A stretch of DNA of 64,000 bases from Caulobacter sp. BP25 (GCF_002737755.1 NZ_PEGH01000020.1:1-64000); one strand, 5' to 3'. Positions 26,530 through 39,691 are shown, numbered from the stretch's first letter. Notes: generated from the letters alone by a model not told the origin. Numbers and translations: made by a program.

Positions 26530-27537
26530 CTACTCGGCGGCGAAAGCCAAGTGATTTCCGGAGGTAAGCGCGGTCTTAGCCGCCAGTTCGGCCTTGGCTT
26601 GCTCGTACTCGGCGGCGAAACGCGCGATGAGTTCAGCGGCCGGCAGCACCGCCTTGATCGCGCCGATGCCTTGGCCCGAGCCCCAGATGTCGCGCCAGGC
26701 CTTGGCCTCCTGGTTGCCGCCGGAGCCGAAGCTCATCTTGGACGGATCGCTTTGTGGTAGGTTGTCGGGGTCCAGGCCTGCGGCGACGATCGACGAGCGC
26801 AGGTAGTTGCCGTGCACGCCGGTGAACAGGTTCGAATAGACGATGCCGTCGGCCTGGCCTTCTACGATGGCGCGCTTATAGCCCTCCACCGCGTTGGCCT
26901 CCTCGGTCGCGATAAAGGCCGAGCCGATATAGGCCAAATCCGCGCCCATCGCCTGGGCGGCCAGGATCGAGCGGCCGCAAGCGATCGAGCCCGACAGCGC
27001 CACCGGACCGTCGAACCATTGGCGGATTTCCTGGATCAGGGCGAACGGCGACAGGGTGCCGGCGTGGCCGCCAGCGCCGGCCGCGACCGGGATCAGGCCA
27101 TCCGCGCCTTTTTCAATCGCCTTGCGGGCAAAACGATCCGTGATGACGTCGTGCAGCGTGATCCCGCCGTAGGAATGGACCGCCTGGTTCAGGTCCTCGC
27201 GGGCCCCCAGCGACGTAATGACCACCGGGACCTTGTACTTCACGCACATGGCGATGTCGTCTTCGAGCCGGTTGTTGGTCTTATGAACGATCTGGTTGAC
27301 CGCGAAGGGCGCCGAGGGCGCGTCGGGATTGGCCTTGTCGTAGGCCGCCAGCTCCTCGGTGATCCGGGCCAGCCATTCGTCCAGCTGCGACAGGGGACGG
27401 GCGTTCAGCGACGGGAACGAGCCAACAATGCCCGCCTTGCACTGGGCGATCACCAGGTCGGGATTGCTGATGATGAACAGCGGCGAGGCGATGACCGGAA
27501 GGCGCAGGCGGTCACGCAGGATCGGCGGCAGGGCCAT
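26530..27537 (-). CDS. Nitronate monooxygenase
   Basis: FMN-dependent TIM-barrel oxidoreductase (2-nitropropane dioxygenase family) of 335 residues that detoxifies nitronates. The N-terminus LRLPVIASPLFIISNPDLVIAQC is the family start, with GADGLIPVAAGAGGHAG and VALSGSIACGRSILAAQAMGADLAYIGSAF forming the phosphate-binding region. The length is typical. It stands alone; neighbours are a DUF2793 gene on the same strand and the divergent mutA. Some family members are enoyl reductases (FabK), but this one has no fatty-acid context. Confidence 0.92.
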   Translation of the reverse strand: MALPPILRDRLRLPVIASPLFIISNPDLVIAQCKAGIVGSFPSLNARPLSQLDEWLARITEELAAYDKANPDAPSAPFAVNQIVHKTNNRLEDDIAMCVKYKVPVVITSLGAREDLNQAVHSYGGITLHDVITDRFARKAIEKGADGLIPVAAGAGGHAGTLSPFALIQEIRQWFDGPVALSGSIACGRSILAAQAMGADLAYIGSAFIATEEANAVEGYKRAIVEGQADGIVYSNLFTGVHGNYLRSSIVAAGLDPDNLPQSDPSKMSFGSGGNQEAKAWRDIWGSGQGIGAIKAVLPAAELIARFAAEYEQAKAELAAKTALTSGNHLAFAAE

Positions 27538-27697
27538 GGGCGAAGGTTCTCCCCTTTGGATCGGCTTGAGCGCCGAAATATATGATCGCCGTTCAGCTTA
27601 AACGCTCGTTTGGCGCCCGCGCAAGGCTTGACGGCCGTAGCGGCAGGGGCGCATCACGATCAAAAACAATAATGCTGCAGTGCAGGAGAGAGACGCT

Positions 27698-29161
27698 TTG
27701 ACCGAGGCGACCACGCCCCTGGCCGAGGACTTTGGTCCGCAAGGCGACGACGCCACTAGCGCGCGCTGGATGACCCTGGTCGAGAAGACCCTGAAGGGCC
27801 AGAGCTTCGACGACGCCCTAACCACCACCACGCCTGACGGCGTAACGATCCAGCCTCTCTACACCGCCAAGGACGGCGTCGCCGTCGCCCGTGATCTGCG
27901 GATCCGGGACGCCGAGCGGCCGTGGGACCTGCGAGTTCGCGCCGCCCATCCCGATCCGGCCCGTACGGTCAAGGACCTGCTGACCGACCTCGAGAACGGC
28001 GCGGCTTCGGTGTTGCTGCAGCTCGATCCCTCGGGCAAGAACGGCATTGCGGTCGGCTCGCCCGACGATCTGGCCAAAGCGCTGTCGGGCGTGCTTCTGG
28101 ACCTGGCGCCCGTAGCGCTGGACGCCGGCTTCATGGGCCCCAAGGCGGCCGACTGGCTGGGCGCTCTGGCCAAGGCCGCGCCCAATGCGCCGCTGGGCTT
28201 CCATCTCGACCCACTGACTGCCTTCATGCAAGCGGGCGGCAGCCCCGGGCCGATCGAGAGCCACGTCTTCAACGCCGCGACCGTGGCCACCCGCCTGGCC
28301 GCGACCTACGCCAAGGCCAGCTTGTTCCTGGCGACCGGCCGCGCCGTCCATGAGGCCGGCGGCTCCAATGTCGAGGAACTGGCCGCCATGACCGCCGCCG
28401 CCCTCGCCTACGCCAAGGCCCTGACGCGCTCGGGCCTGTCCACCGAGGACGCGTTCGGCCGCATCGTGCTGGGCGTCAGCCTGGACGGCGAATACTTCAC
28501 CGGCGTCGCCAAGATCCGCGCCGCCAAGGCGATGTGGGCGCGGCTGACCGAGGCCTGCGGCGTCTCCGTCCCCGCCAAGATCGAGGCGCGCTCGTCGCGC
28601 CGGATGCTAGCCAAGGCCGACGCCTGGACGAACCTTTTGCGCCTGACCTCGGCGGGCTTCGCCGGCGCGGTCGGCGGCGCCGACGCCATCGTTCTGGACG
28701 CCTTCACCGACGCCATCGGCCTGCCCACCGCCTTCGCCCGCCGCCAGGCCCGCAACACCCAGCTCGTCCTCATGGAAGAGAGCAATCTTGGCCGCGTCGC
28801 CGATCCGGCCGGCGGGGCCTGGTATCTCGACAGCCTGACCGACCAATTGGCCCGCACTGCCTGGAACGGCTTCCAGGCTATCGAGGCCGCCGGTGGGATC
28901 ATCAAGGCGCTGGAAAGCGGCTATGTCGCCAGCGGCGTCGCCAAGACGCGCGCGGCGCAGGACGTCGCTTACGCCGACAAGACCCGCAAGATCCTGGGCG
29001 TCACGATCTTTCCCAACGCTGACGACAAGCCGCCGGAGGTCGAGACGCCCGATCCCGCCGCCTTCGCGGTCGCCGGACCCGATGTCCGGCTGCCGGGACC
29101 GGACAGCAAGTGCCAGGCGCTGACGCCCATCCGTTTCGCCGCCGCCTTCGAGGGAGCCTGA
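27698..29161 (+). CDS. mutA: Methylmalonyl-CoA mutase small subunit
   Basis: Non-catalytic partner of MutB in the B12-dependent conversion of methylmalonyl-CoA to succinyl-CoA, the end of propionate catabolism. The TIM-barrel domain (about 40-430) is recognisable (PWDLRVRAAHPD, RRQARNTQLVLMEESNLGRVADPAGGAWYLD). At 487 residues it ends soon after the barrel and lacks a cobalamin-binding domain, shorter than the classical small subunit of about 620. I chose TTG 27698, which follows AGGAGAGAG by about 6 nt; an in-frame GTG at 27680 is possible. The mutB start is 4 bases downstream. Confidence 0.88.
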   Translation: MTEATTPLAEDFGPQGDDATSARWMTLVEKTLKGQSFDDALTTTTPDGVTIQPLYTAKDGVAVARDLRIRDAERPWDLRVRAAHPDPARTVKDLLTDLENGAASVLLQLDPSGKNGIAVGSPDDLAKALSGVLLDLAPVALDAGFMGPKAADWLGALAKAAPNAPLGFHLDPLTAFMQAGGSPGPIESHVFNAATVATRLAATYAKASLFLATGRAVHEAGGSNVEELAAMTAAALAYAKALTRSGLSTEDAFGRIVLGVSLDGEYFTGVAKIRAAKAMWARLTEACGVSVPAKIEARSSRRMLAKADAWTNLLRLTSAGFAGAVGGADAIVLDAFTDAIGLPTAFARRQARNTQLVLMEESNLGRVADPAGGAWYLDSLTDQLARTAWNGFQAIEAAGGIIKALESGYVASGVAKTRAAQDVAYADKTRKILGVTIFPNADDKPPEVETPDPAAFAVAGPDVRLPGPDSKCQALTPIRFAAAFEGA

Positions 29162-29164
29162 GCC

Positions 29165-31315
<2,151 letters not shown>

Positions 31316-31351
31316 CACGCTTGCGAGTACGCGGGGCCGGTTTAACCTCAG

Positions 31352-31834
31352 GTGGACTTCCTAGGTTTCCTCATGCTGCGCTCGACTAGAAGCACCACGC
31401 GACTTCGCTTCATAACGGGACTGGGGTTCGCCTTCGCGTTCCCGGGCTTCTGGCTTGGCCAGGCCTTCTACTGGCTCGACAAGCCCTATGGCCGCCAAGA
31501 CTTGGACCCCGTCTCATTCGGCGTTGTGGCGATCGTGTTTGGGGTCTTCCTAGGCTGGCCGTTCGTTTTGGGAGCCGTCGGGGCCTGGGCGCTGCTTGAT
31601 CAATTCGACCTTCACGCCGCACCCAGCGCAGCGTTGGTCGGTATGGCGACCGGCATACTAGTGGCTTTCTTCGCCTTCAGAGACGGCCGCTTCCAAGGCT
31701 ATCCGATCGCCTATCCGTTATGCATGGCGCTAGGCGTCGCCACTGCCCTTGGCGTGTGGTGGATTGCTTACGGTCGTCAGTCGCGCCTGCCATCGCCTCG
31801 CGTCCAGTCGAAGCCCACGCCGTTGGCGCTTTAG
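31352..31834 (+). CDS. Hypothetical membrane protein
   Basis: Protein of about 160 residues with four hydrophobic segments (about 22-42, 50-75, 85-110, 118-140) and no recognised domain. A Met seven codons later is a possible alternative start. Its stop overlaps the stop of the convergent DUF4112 gene by four bases (TTAG). It lies between mutB and meaB, but nothing connects it to the mutase. Confidence 0.6.
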   Translation: MDFLGFLMLRSTRSTTRLRFITGLGFAFAFPGFWLGQAFYWLDKPYGRQDLDPVSFGVVAIVFGVFLGWPFVLGAVGAWALLDQFDLHAAPSAALVGMATGILVAFFAFRDGRFQGYPIAYPLCMALGVATALGVWWIAYGRQSRLPSPRVQSKPTPLAL

Positions 31835-32304
31835 CCCGACTTGCGCCGGAACAGCCCACGCTTCTTCTGGCTCCGCTCGAACGCAACCTCCTCGGGCAGG
31901 CCGTGGCGGACCTCGATGTCCTTCTGCAGCGCCTTGGCCGCCATCAGGTGGCCAGGGAACAGCGTGTCGACGGCCCAGCCGAGGACCGGCACGGTGTCGG
32001 AGACGTTGTCGACGGCGAGATAGGCCGCCATCCGGCCCACCGTGGCGAGGCCTGCCTTGGCATGGACTGCATGGAACAGCAGCAACGCGCCGGCGCCCAG
32101 GCCGTAGGCGAGACCGACGCCCGGCACCCAGGCCAGCACACCGTCGAGGCCGATGCCGATCGGTCCGACGCCGATAAGGCGGTCGGACAGTCGCTTGATG
32201 GTCTCTGCGGCGCGCCAGGCGCGATGCGCCTTGAACCGCTGATCATCCACGGGACCAGCTTGCGGATTGGCATAGGCCGAAGCCATGGAGAGATCGTCGG
32301 TCAT
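31831..32304 (-). CDS. DUF4112 membrane protein
   Basis: About 157 residues of the DUF4112 family, with two or three hydrophobic segments (GIGLDGVLAWVPGVGLAYGLGAG region) and the conserved VDNVSDTVPVLGWAVDTLF. The function of the family is unknown. ATG 32304 begins MTDDLSMAS and fits the family; the frame is open for 27 codons more but overlaps the meaB promoter region. It is divergent from meaB and convergent with the hypothetical membrane gene. Confidence 0.8.
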   Translation of the reverse strand: MTDDLSMASAYANPQAGPVDDQRFKAHRAWRAAETIKRLSDRLIGVGPIGIGLDGVLAWVPGVGLAYGLGAGALLLFHAVHAKAGLATVGRMAAYLAVDNVSDTVPVLGWAVDTLFPGHLMAAKALQKDIEVRHGLPEEVAFERSQKKRGLFRRKSG

Positions 32305-32429
32305 GATGCCAGAACGTATCGCCTCATCCGTCGTTGCCTGAATCTCAGATCGTGGCCGGCGCCCCACGCCGCAAGGTCGTGCCACCCTTTTGGTTTCGCG
32401 ATCGACGCGCCTCGGCTAAGCGAGAACCC

Positions 32430-33413
32430 GTGAACCCCGGTCTCGACATCGACGTCCTGGAACAGCGCTTGGTCGCAGGCGACCGCGCCGCTTTGGCCCG
32501 CGCCATCACCCTGGTCGAGAGTCGCCGCGTCGACCATCAGGTCGCGGCGCGAACCCTGCTGTCGCGCATGATGCCGCTGACGGGCCGAGCCCAGCGGATC
32601 GGGATCACTGGCGTGCCGGGGGCGGGCAAGTCCACGACGATAGAGCGGTTCGGCTGCAACCTGATCGAGGCCGGCTACAAGGTCGCGGTGCTGGCGGTCG
32701 ATCCGTCATCGGGTCGGCACGGCGGCTCGATCCTGGGCGACAAGACGCGGATGGAGCAGCTCAGCGTACAGCCAAACGCCTATATCCGCCCCTCCCCGTC
32801 CGGCGGGGCCCTGGGCGGCGTCGCGCGCAAGACCCGCGAGGCCATGCTGCTGTGCGAGGCGGCTGGCTTCGACGTGGTCATTGTCGAGACGGTCGGCGTC
32901 GGACAGTCCGAGACGGTCGTCGCCGATATGGTGGACATCTTCCTGGCGCTGCTGATCCCCGGCGGCGGCGACGAGCTGCAGGGGATCAAGAAGGGCCTGA
33001 TCGAGCTGGCCGATCTGTTGGTCATCAACAAGGCCGACGCCGATCCCGCCAAGGCCGAACGCTCGGCCCGCGACTATCGAAACGCCCTGCACATCCTCAC
33101 CCCCGCCCATCCGGACTGGACTCCGCCGGTGCTGACCGCCTCGGGCCTGACGGGCCAAGGCCTCGACGTCCTGTGGACCCAGATCCAGCGCCACCGCGAG
33201 ATCATGAGCGCTAACGGCGCACGGGCCGCACGACGCGCCGACCAGGACGCGCGATGGATGTGGGCGATGGTGGAAGACCGTCTGCGAGAGGCGTTCCGAG
33301 CCGCGCCCACCGTAGCCGCCCTAGCGCCCGAGCTCGAAGCCTCCGTTCGCGCGGGAGAGGTCCCGGCCTCCGCCGCCGCCGACCAACTACTGGACGCGTT
33401 CGGTTTGCTCTGA
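32430..33413 (+). CDS. meaB: Methylmalonyl-CoA mutase-associated GTPase
   Basis: G3E-family P-loop GTPase that protects and reloads cobalamin in the mutase. The Walker A GVPGAGKST, the VDPSSGRHGGSILGDKTRM switch region and the NKAD guanine-specificity motif are all present. The frame is open from 32334, but GTG 32430 begins at the N-terminus expected from ArgK/MeaB homologues (IDVLEQRLVAGDRAALARAITLVE), giving 327 residues. It works with mutA and mutB 1 kb upstream, though two unrelated genes intervene. Confidence 0.92.
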   Translation: MNPGLDIDVLEQRLVAGDRAALARAITLVESRRVDHQVAARTLLSRMMPLTGRAQRIGITGVPGAGKSTTIERFGCNLIEAGYKVAVLAVDPSSGRHGGSILGDKTRMEQLSVQPNAYIRPSPSGGALGGVARKTREAMLLCEAAGFDVVIVETVGVGQSETVVADMVDIFLALLIPGGGDELQGIKKGLIELADLLVINKADADPAKAERSARDYRNALHILTPAHPDWTPPVLTASGLTGQGLDVLWTQIQRHREIMSANGARAARRADQDARWMWAMVEDRLREAFRAAPTVAALAPELEASVRAGEVPASAAADQLLDAFGLL

Positions 33414-33422
33414 CCGTTTCGT

Positions 33423-33743
33423 CTAGCGCTCCAGCAGCTCCAGCCGGTCGACCACCGCTGAAATCGCCGTGCCTCGCGGCACAATCGCCCACTCCCTAGG
33501 CCTGGAGCCTCGCACGACCACGACCGCGCCCTTGGGACAGACATCCAGGCAATCGACTTCGATCACCGCCGAACCCGACTTCCGCCCCGTCCCCTTGGCC
33601 CCCAGGGCCTTCCGCAGGGCCTTCGCCAGCTTCTGGTCGCCATTCTCGCCAAAGCCGCCCTTAAGCTTCTTCGAACATTTTCGGCAGACCAGAACCACTT
33701 CGGTCCACTCGGCCTTCACGCGCCTGATCGGCTTTTCTTCCAT
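33423..33743 (-). CDS. Small [2Fe-2S] thioredoxin-like ferredoxin
   Basis: About 106 residues with two Cys pairs, VCRKCSKKL near 20 and DCLDVCPKGAVVVV near 70, the spacing of thioredoxin-like 2Fe-2S ferredoxins. Probably a soluble electron carrier with unknown partner. The frame opens at 33770; ATG 33743 gives the shorter protein starting MEEKPIRRVK. It converges with meaB and is divergent from the small gene at 33788. Confidence 0.8.
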   Translation of the reverse strand: MEEKPIRRVKAEWTEVVLVCRKCSKKLKGGFGENGDQKLAKALRKALGAKGTGRKSGSAVIEVDCLDVCPKGAVVVVRGSRPREWAIVPRGTAISAVVDRLELLER

Positions 33744-33787
33744 GTCTCGCAGATGGGAACGACGCGCCAACGGTGCTAGGACGAGCC

Positions 33788-34105
33788 ATGGTCCGCAAAG
33801 TCACCGCCAAGATTGTCCCCGCCAAGGATCCGACCGCAGAGGCCGATCGCGCCTGGTTCGAAGCCAATGCCGAGCGGCGCTTCCGCCTGCGCGATCCCGC
33901 GCCGCTGGAGTTTAGAGACCCGCTGGGCGATCCGGGCGACGGCTTCTCCTGGCGCGTACTGGTCGCGCTATTGCCGGACGGCGGTCGCCTGCGACTGCCG
34001 ATTTCCCTGTCGTGGGAACTGCACAACGACCACGCCAAGGACCAGCACCTGAGGATCCTGTTCGACCAGATCGCACCGGCCGAGGCCAAGGCGCGCCTAG
34101 GCTAA
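33788..34105 (+). CDS. Hypothetical protein
   Basis: Soluble 105-residue protein without a domain I recognise. A basic start (MVRKVTAKIV) is followed by charged, beta-rich sequence with a Trp/Leu-rich central segment (GFSWRVLVALLPDGGRLRLP) and a His-containing helix (WELHNDHAKDQHLR). The start is ATG 33788; a Met five codons earlier is also open. It is divergent from the ferredoxin gene and 40 bases before the LuxR-type regulator. Confidence 0.55.
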   Translation: MVRKVTAKIVPAKDPTAEADRAWFEANAERRFRLRDPAPLEFRDPLGDPGDGFSWRVLVALLPDGGRLRLPISLSWELHNDHAKDQHLRILFDQIAPAEAKARLG

Positions 34106-34144
34106 TCCCATTGACCCGACGCGGCGATCGCGCACCCTCGCCGC

Positions 34145-34558
34145 ATGACCCGTACGATCCTAATCTGGGCGCTGGTGCTGGCGTTCGGCGCCTTCGCGCT
34201 ACAATGGCTGGAGCAACAGTTCCTGCTGCGCGTCCTGTCCTGGAAGATCTATGCCGGGCTGATCGGAACAGCCTTCGCGGCGGCGGGTGTGTGGATCGGT
34301 TGGAAGCTGGCGGCCCGCGCCCGGCCCGAGACCTTCCGTCGAAACGACGCCGCTCTCTCCTACCTTGGCCTGACCGGTCAGGAAGTCAGGGTGCTCGAAC
34401 GCCTAGCGGCAGGCCGCTCCAACAAGGAAATCGCTCGCGATCTGGGCCTCTCGCCCAACACCGTCAAGACGCACGTGACCAATCTCTACGGCAAGCTCGA
34501 CGTCAGCCGCCGAACTCAGGCGGTCGGCAAGGCCCGTGAGTTGGCATTGATCCCTTGA
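34145..34558 (+). CDS. Membrane-anchored LuxR/NarL-type HTH regulator
   Basis: 137 residues: two hydrophobic segments (about 5-22 and 36-57) followed by a GerE/LuxR-type HTH (about 72-135; LTGQEVRVLERLAAGRSNKEIARDLGLSPNTVKTHVTNLY). There is no receiver or ligand domain, so the membrane part may sense the signal, or the DNA-binding domain may be released or recruited by a partner. The next gene on the strand encodes a DUF4199 membrane protein, a pairing that looks functional. The ATG begins MTRTIL. Confidence 0.85.
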   Translation: MTRTILIWALVLAFGAFALQWLEQQFLLRVLSWKIYAGLIGTAFAAAGVWIGWKLAARARPETFRRNDAALSYLGLTGQEVRVLERLAAGRSNKEIARDLGLSPNTVKTHVTNLYGKLDVSRRTQAVGKARELALIP

Positions 34559-34672
34559 CGGCCTCGTAAAGGCGCCAAACCGTCGAATTCACCCTTTCGG
34601 GCGATACCGCCGCGCCCTGATCGGCGGCAAGCCTCGGGACGCGCCGCAGGGGGCGGCGCGGAGGAGGAAAAC

Positions 34673-35200
34673 ATGTCTCGCACCATCCTGATCCACGGCC
34701 TGATCTCTGGCGCCGTCATCATCTGCGGCATCATCATCACCATCCTGATCGGCGGCGACGCGCCGCATTCCAACGTCTGGCTAGGTTATCTGATCATGCT
34801 AGTCGGCCTGTCCGCGATCCTGCTGGCCATCAAGCAGCATCGCGACAAGGTCCTGGGCGGCGTCATCAAGTTCTGGCCCGCCTTCCTAATCGGCCTGGGC
34901 GTCGCCGGGGTGGCGGCCCTGGCCTACGTGCTGATCTGGGAGGTCTATCTGGCGCTCACCAACTACAGCTTCATGGAGCAGTATGTGGCCAGCACGCTGG
35001 CTCAGAAGAAGGCGGCCGGCGTCAGCGGCGGCGAGTACGCCAAGCTGGTCGCTGACTTGGAGGCGATCAAGCGCAGTTACGCTAATCCGCTCTACCGGCT
35101 GCCGATGACCTTCGCCGAGATCTTCCCGGTCGGGCTTCTGGTAGCCCTGGTCAGCGCGGCTTTGCTGCGCAATCCCCGCTTCCTGCCGGCGAGAGCCTGA
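34673..35200 (+). CDS. DUF4199 membrane protein
   Basis: 175 residues with four predicted helices (about 8-28, 35-52, 65-88 and 142-165) and a long loop between the third and fourth, typical of DUF4199 proteins. GGAGGAGG lies 7 bases before the ATG. It probably partners the membrane LuxR-type regulator encoded 115 bases upstream. Family function unknown. A hairpin terminator separates it from convergent cckA. Confidence 0.8.
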   Translation: MSRTILIHGLISGAVIICGIIITILIGGDAPHSNVWLGYLIMLVGLSAILLAIKQHRDKVLGGVIKFWPAFLIGLGVAGVAALAYVLIWEVYLALTNYSFMEQYVASTLAQKKAAGVSGGEYAKLVADLEAIKRSYANPLYRLPMTFAEIFPVGLLVALVSAALLRNPRFLPARA

Positions 35201-35220
35201 GCGGCGTAGTCAGGCGGCCT

Positions 35221-37299
<2,079 letters not shown>

Positions 37300-37399
37300 C
37301 GGCGGCATAGGTACCTTGTTTACGGCGAGGCTGCGACTCACCGGAGATCGTTGAAACAATAACCTTTCCCGAGGGCTAGGTCATATTTGCGGAAATGGC

Positions 37400-38485
37400 C
37401 TACAGCGGACGAGCCCGGGCCTGGGGTTTCTTGCCGTTGAGGATGAAGCTGATGACCTTGGCCACAGCTTCGAAGTGTTCGACGGGGATTTCTTCGTCGA
37501 CCTCGACGCTGGCGTAGAGAGCCCGCGCCAGAGGCGGATCTTCCAACACGGGCACGCCATGCTCCTCGGCGACCGCGCGGATTTTCAGAGCCAGTTCGTC
37601 GACGCCCTTGGCCACGCACAGCGGGGCGGGTGTCTCGCCCTGCTCGTACTTCAGCGCCACGGCGTAGTGGGTCGGGTTCATCACGACCACGGTGGCCTTG
37701 GGCACGGCCTGCATCATTCGCTGACGCGAGCGCTGCATCTGGATTTGGCGACGCTTGCCCTTGATATGCGGGTCGCCGTCAGACTGCTTGAACTCGTCCT
37801 TGACCTCCTGGAGGGTCATCCGCATCCGGTTCATGAAGCGGTGGCGCTGCCAGAACCAGTCGAAGGCGGCGGTGGCGGTCATGAAGATAATCACGGCGAT
37901 CAGCAGCGACTTCGACAGCTTGAGCGCCTCAGGAAGCATCGCCGCCGGATCCAGCCCGACAAGGTTTCGAACCTCGCCGACATGAGGCTTCAGCAGCATC
38001 CAGGCGATCAGGGCCGTGACCAGAACCTTGACCGTCGACTTGGCGAACTGCACGAGACCGTCGGGGCCAAAGATGCGACCCAGGCCCTTGATCAGGTCCA
38101 GCTTGGTGAAATCGGGCTTCAGCTTGTCGGGGGTCAGCAAGAAACCCGACTGGGCGATGTGCGCGATAGCGCCAGCCAAGGCCGAGACCACCATCACCAG
38201 GATCAGCGACGGCAAGGCGGCCAAGCTCGCCTGCTTCATAACCACCATCGCGCCTCCGTTGGAGAGGTCGATCGTGCCGGCGTGAGCGATAAACGGATAG
38301 AGCGCGCCGGACAGGTCGCGCGCCAGCCAGCCGCCAGCCAGGACTATCATCGACACCGCGCCAACGAGCGAGGCCAGTTGCGGAATGTCGGCCGACTTGA
38401 CGACGTCGCCCTTGGCGCGCGCGTCGGATAAGCGTTTCGCCGACGGTTCTTCTGTTTTCGACTCGGGGTCCGTATCGTCCGCCAT
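37400..38485 (-). CDS. flhB: Flagellar export switch protein FlhB
   Basis: Type III flagellar export component of 361 residues. An N-terminal membrane domain with four helices (about 32-55, 90-115, 145-170, 185-210) is followed by a cytoplasmic autocleavage domain with the NPTH motif (VVMNPTHYAVAL), whose cleavage switches export from rod/hook to filament substrates. The start codon lies 9 bases after the fliR stop; cckA begins about 100 bases downstream. Class II flagellar gene in a CtrA-controlled operon. Confidence 0.97.
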   Translation of the reverse strand: MADDTDPESKTEEPSAKRLSDARAKGDVVKSADIPQLASLVGAVSMIVLAGGWLARDLSGALYPFIAHAGTIDLSNGGAMVVMKQASLAALPSLILVMVVSALAGAIAHIAQSGFLLTPDKLKPDFTKLDLIKGLGRIFGPDGLVQFAKSTVKVLVTALIAWMLLKPHVGEVRNLVGLDPAAMLPEALKLSKSLLIAVIIFMTATAAFDWFWQRHRFMNRMRMTLQEVKDEFKQSDGDPHIKGKRRQIQMQRSRQRMMQAVPKATVVVMNPTHYAVALKYEQGETPAPLCVAKGVDELALKIRAVAEEHGVPVLEDPPLARALYASVEVDEEIPVEHFEAVAKVISFILNGKKPQARARPL

Positions 38486-38494
38486 GCGCGCCCC

Positions 38495-39250
38495 CTAGCT
38501 GAAAATCTGCAGGAGTTCGCGATAGCGATCGGTCCAGACCATGGCGATGCCGCCCAGGGACAGGGCCAGCAGCGACAGGCCCAGGATCACGCTGAGCGGC
38601 GAAGCGACGAAGAAGATCTGGAAGGCGGGCATGACGCGGCCGACCAGGCCCGTAGCGAGGTTGAAGACCAACGAGAAGACGATCACCGGCGCGGCCAGTT
38701 GAACGCCCAGCGAGAAAGACTCCGCCACCGTGCGCACGGCCAGGGCGACGGCGTCATTGACGGGCACGGCGCGGGTGAACGGGAACAGGGTGTAGGACTT
38801 GACGATCGCGCCGATGAACAGGTGATGCAGCCCCGTCGCCATGATGAGCGTCAGCCCCATCATCGACAGGAAGGTCGCCACCGCCGTGCTTGAGCCCTGC
38901 ATCGACGGATTGGTCGTCTGGGCGAACGACAGGGTGGTCTGCAGCGAGATGATTTCGCCGGCGGTGGTCAGGGAGATCATGAATAGACGCAGCACCGAAC
39001 CGATCATCAGACCGATCAGAATTTCGTGGATGATCGCGCCGACCAGGCCGCCCAGCGTGCTCGGGATCGGCGGCACGGTGTCCTGGACCAGCGGCCCCAG
39101 CAGCAGCGCCATCAAGAGGGCGAACGAGAGGCGAATGCGCGGCGGCACGGGCTCGTCACCAATGCCCGGCATGGTCATGACCATGGCGCCCACCCGCGAG
39201 AACACGAGGGCGGCGACGTAGACCTGAAACGACGTGGCGAACGCGTCCAA
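38495..39250 (-). CDS. fliR: Flagellar export protein FliR
   Basis: Integral membrane component of the flagellar export gate, 251 residues with about six helices. Family signatures are visible: FVAALVFSRVGAMVMTMPGIGD-like opening and SLGVQLAAPVIVFSLVFNLATGLVGRV. It forms the core export complex with FliP and FliQ. It starts 16 bases after fliQ and ends 9 bases before flhB, so the three genes are one operon from the CtrA-boxed promoter upstream of fliQ. Confidence 0.96.
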   Translation of the reverse strand: MDAFATSFQVYVAALVFSRVGAMVMTMPGIGDEPVPPRIRLSFALLMALLLGPLVQDTVPPIPSTLGGLVGAIIHEILIGLMIGSVLRLFMISLTTAGEIISLQTTLSFAQTTNPSMQGSSTAVATFLSMMGLTLIMATGLHHLFIGAIVKSYTLFPFTRAVPVNDAVALAVRTVAESFSLGVQLAAPVIVFSLVFNLATGLVGRVMPAFQIFFVASPLSVILGLSLLALSLGGIAMVWTDRYRELLQIFS

Positions 39251-39265
39251 GCCCCCAGACCTCCG

Positions 39266-39532
39266 CTACATGCCTGCGATGCGGGCGGCGATCTGGCGCA
39301 TGAACGCACTCATCAGCGCGCCCATCATCGGCAGAAAGATCAGCAGCGAAACGAAAATGGCGACGATCTTCGGCGCGTAGACCAGGGTCTGCTCCTGGAT
39401 CTGGGTCAGCGCCTGGAACAGACCGATGGCGACGCCCACGACCAGGCCGACGATCAGCACGGGCGCGCACAGCTTGAGCGTCAGCCAGATCGCGTCCCGG
39501 CCGACATCTAGAACCTCGGCGCCCGTCATCAA
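39266..39532 (-). CDS. fliQ: Flagellar export protein FliQ
   Basis: 88-residue export-gate protein with two transmembrane helices (about 18-40 and 52-75) and the family sequence LKLCAPVLIVGLVVGVAIG and FQALTQIQEQTL. First gene of fliQ-fliR-flhB. A CtrA box lies about 65-80 bp upstream of the start; control of the C. crescentus fliQ promoter by CtrA is established. Start chosen at ATG 39532 (MMTGAEVLDVGR). Confidence 0.97.
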   Translation of the reverse strand: MMTGAEVLDVGRDAIWLTLKLCAPVLIVGLVVGVAIGLFQALTQIQEQTLVYAPKIVAIFVSLLIFLPMMGALMSAFMRQIAARIAGM

Positions 39533-39596
39533 AAGCCTCGTGGGAATCGGCCGCCAAGGCCGTGGAATCGAGGGCTTTAGCTTGGTCGGAATATGG

Positions 39597-39611
39597 TTAA
39601 CGAGGCGTTAG
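39597..39611 (-). promoter_or_regulatory. CtrA box upstream of fliQ
   Basis: TTAA-CGAGGCG-TTAG on the plus strand, i.e. CTAA-CGCCTCG-TTAACC on the minus strand, matching TTAA-N7-TTAA with one mismatch. A further TTAACC half-site is at 39615-39620. Position suits the fliQ promoter, a known CtrA target in C. crescentus. Confidence 0.8.
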
Positions 39612-39691
39612 GGGTTAACCTTTCGCCAGTGGTGGCGAGGCTGGCGCGACGGTGCGTCGCGGACGCCTGTCGCGCGCGAAGGTCGCCATCA

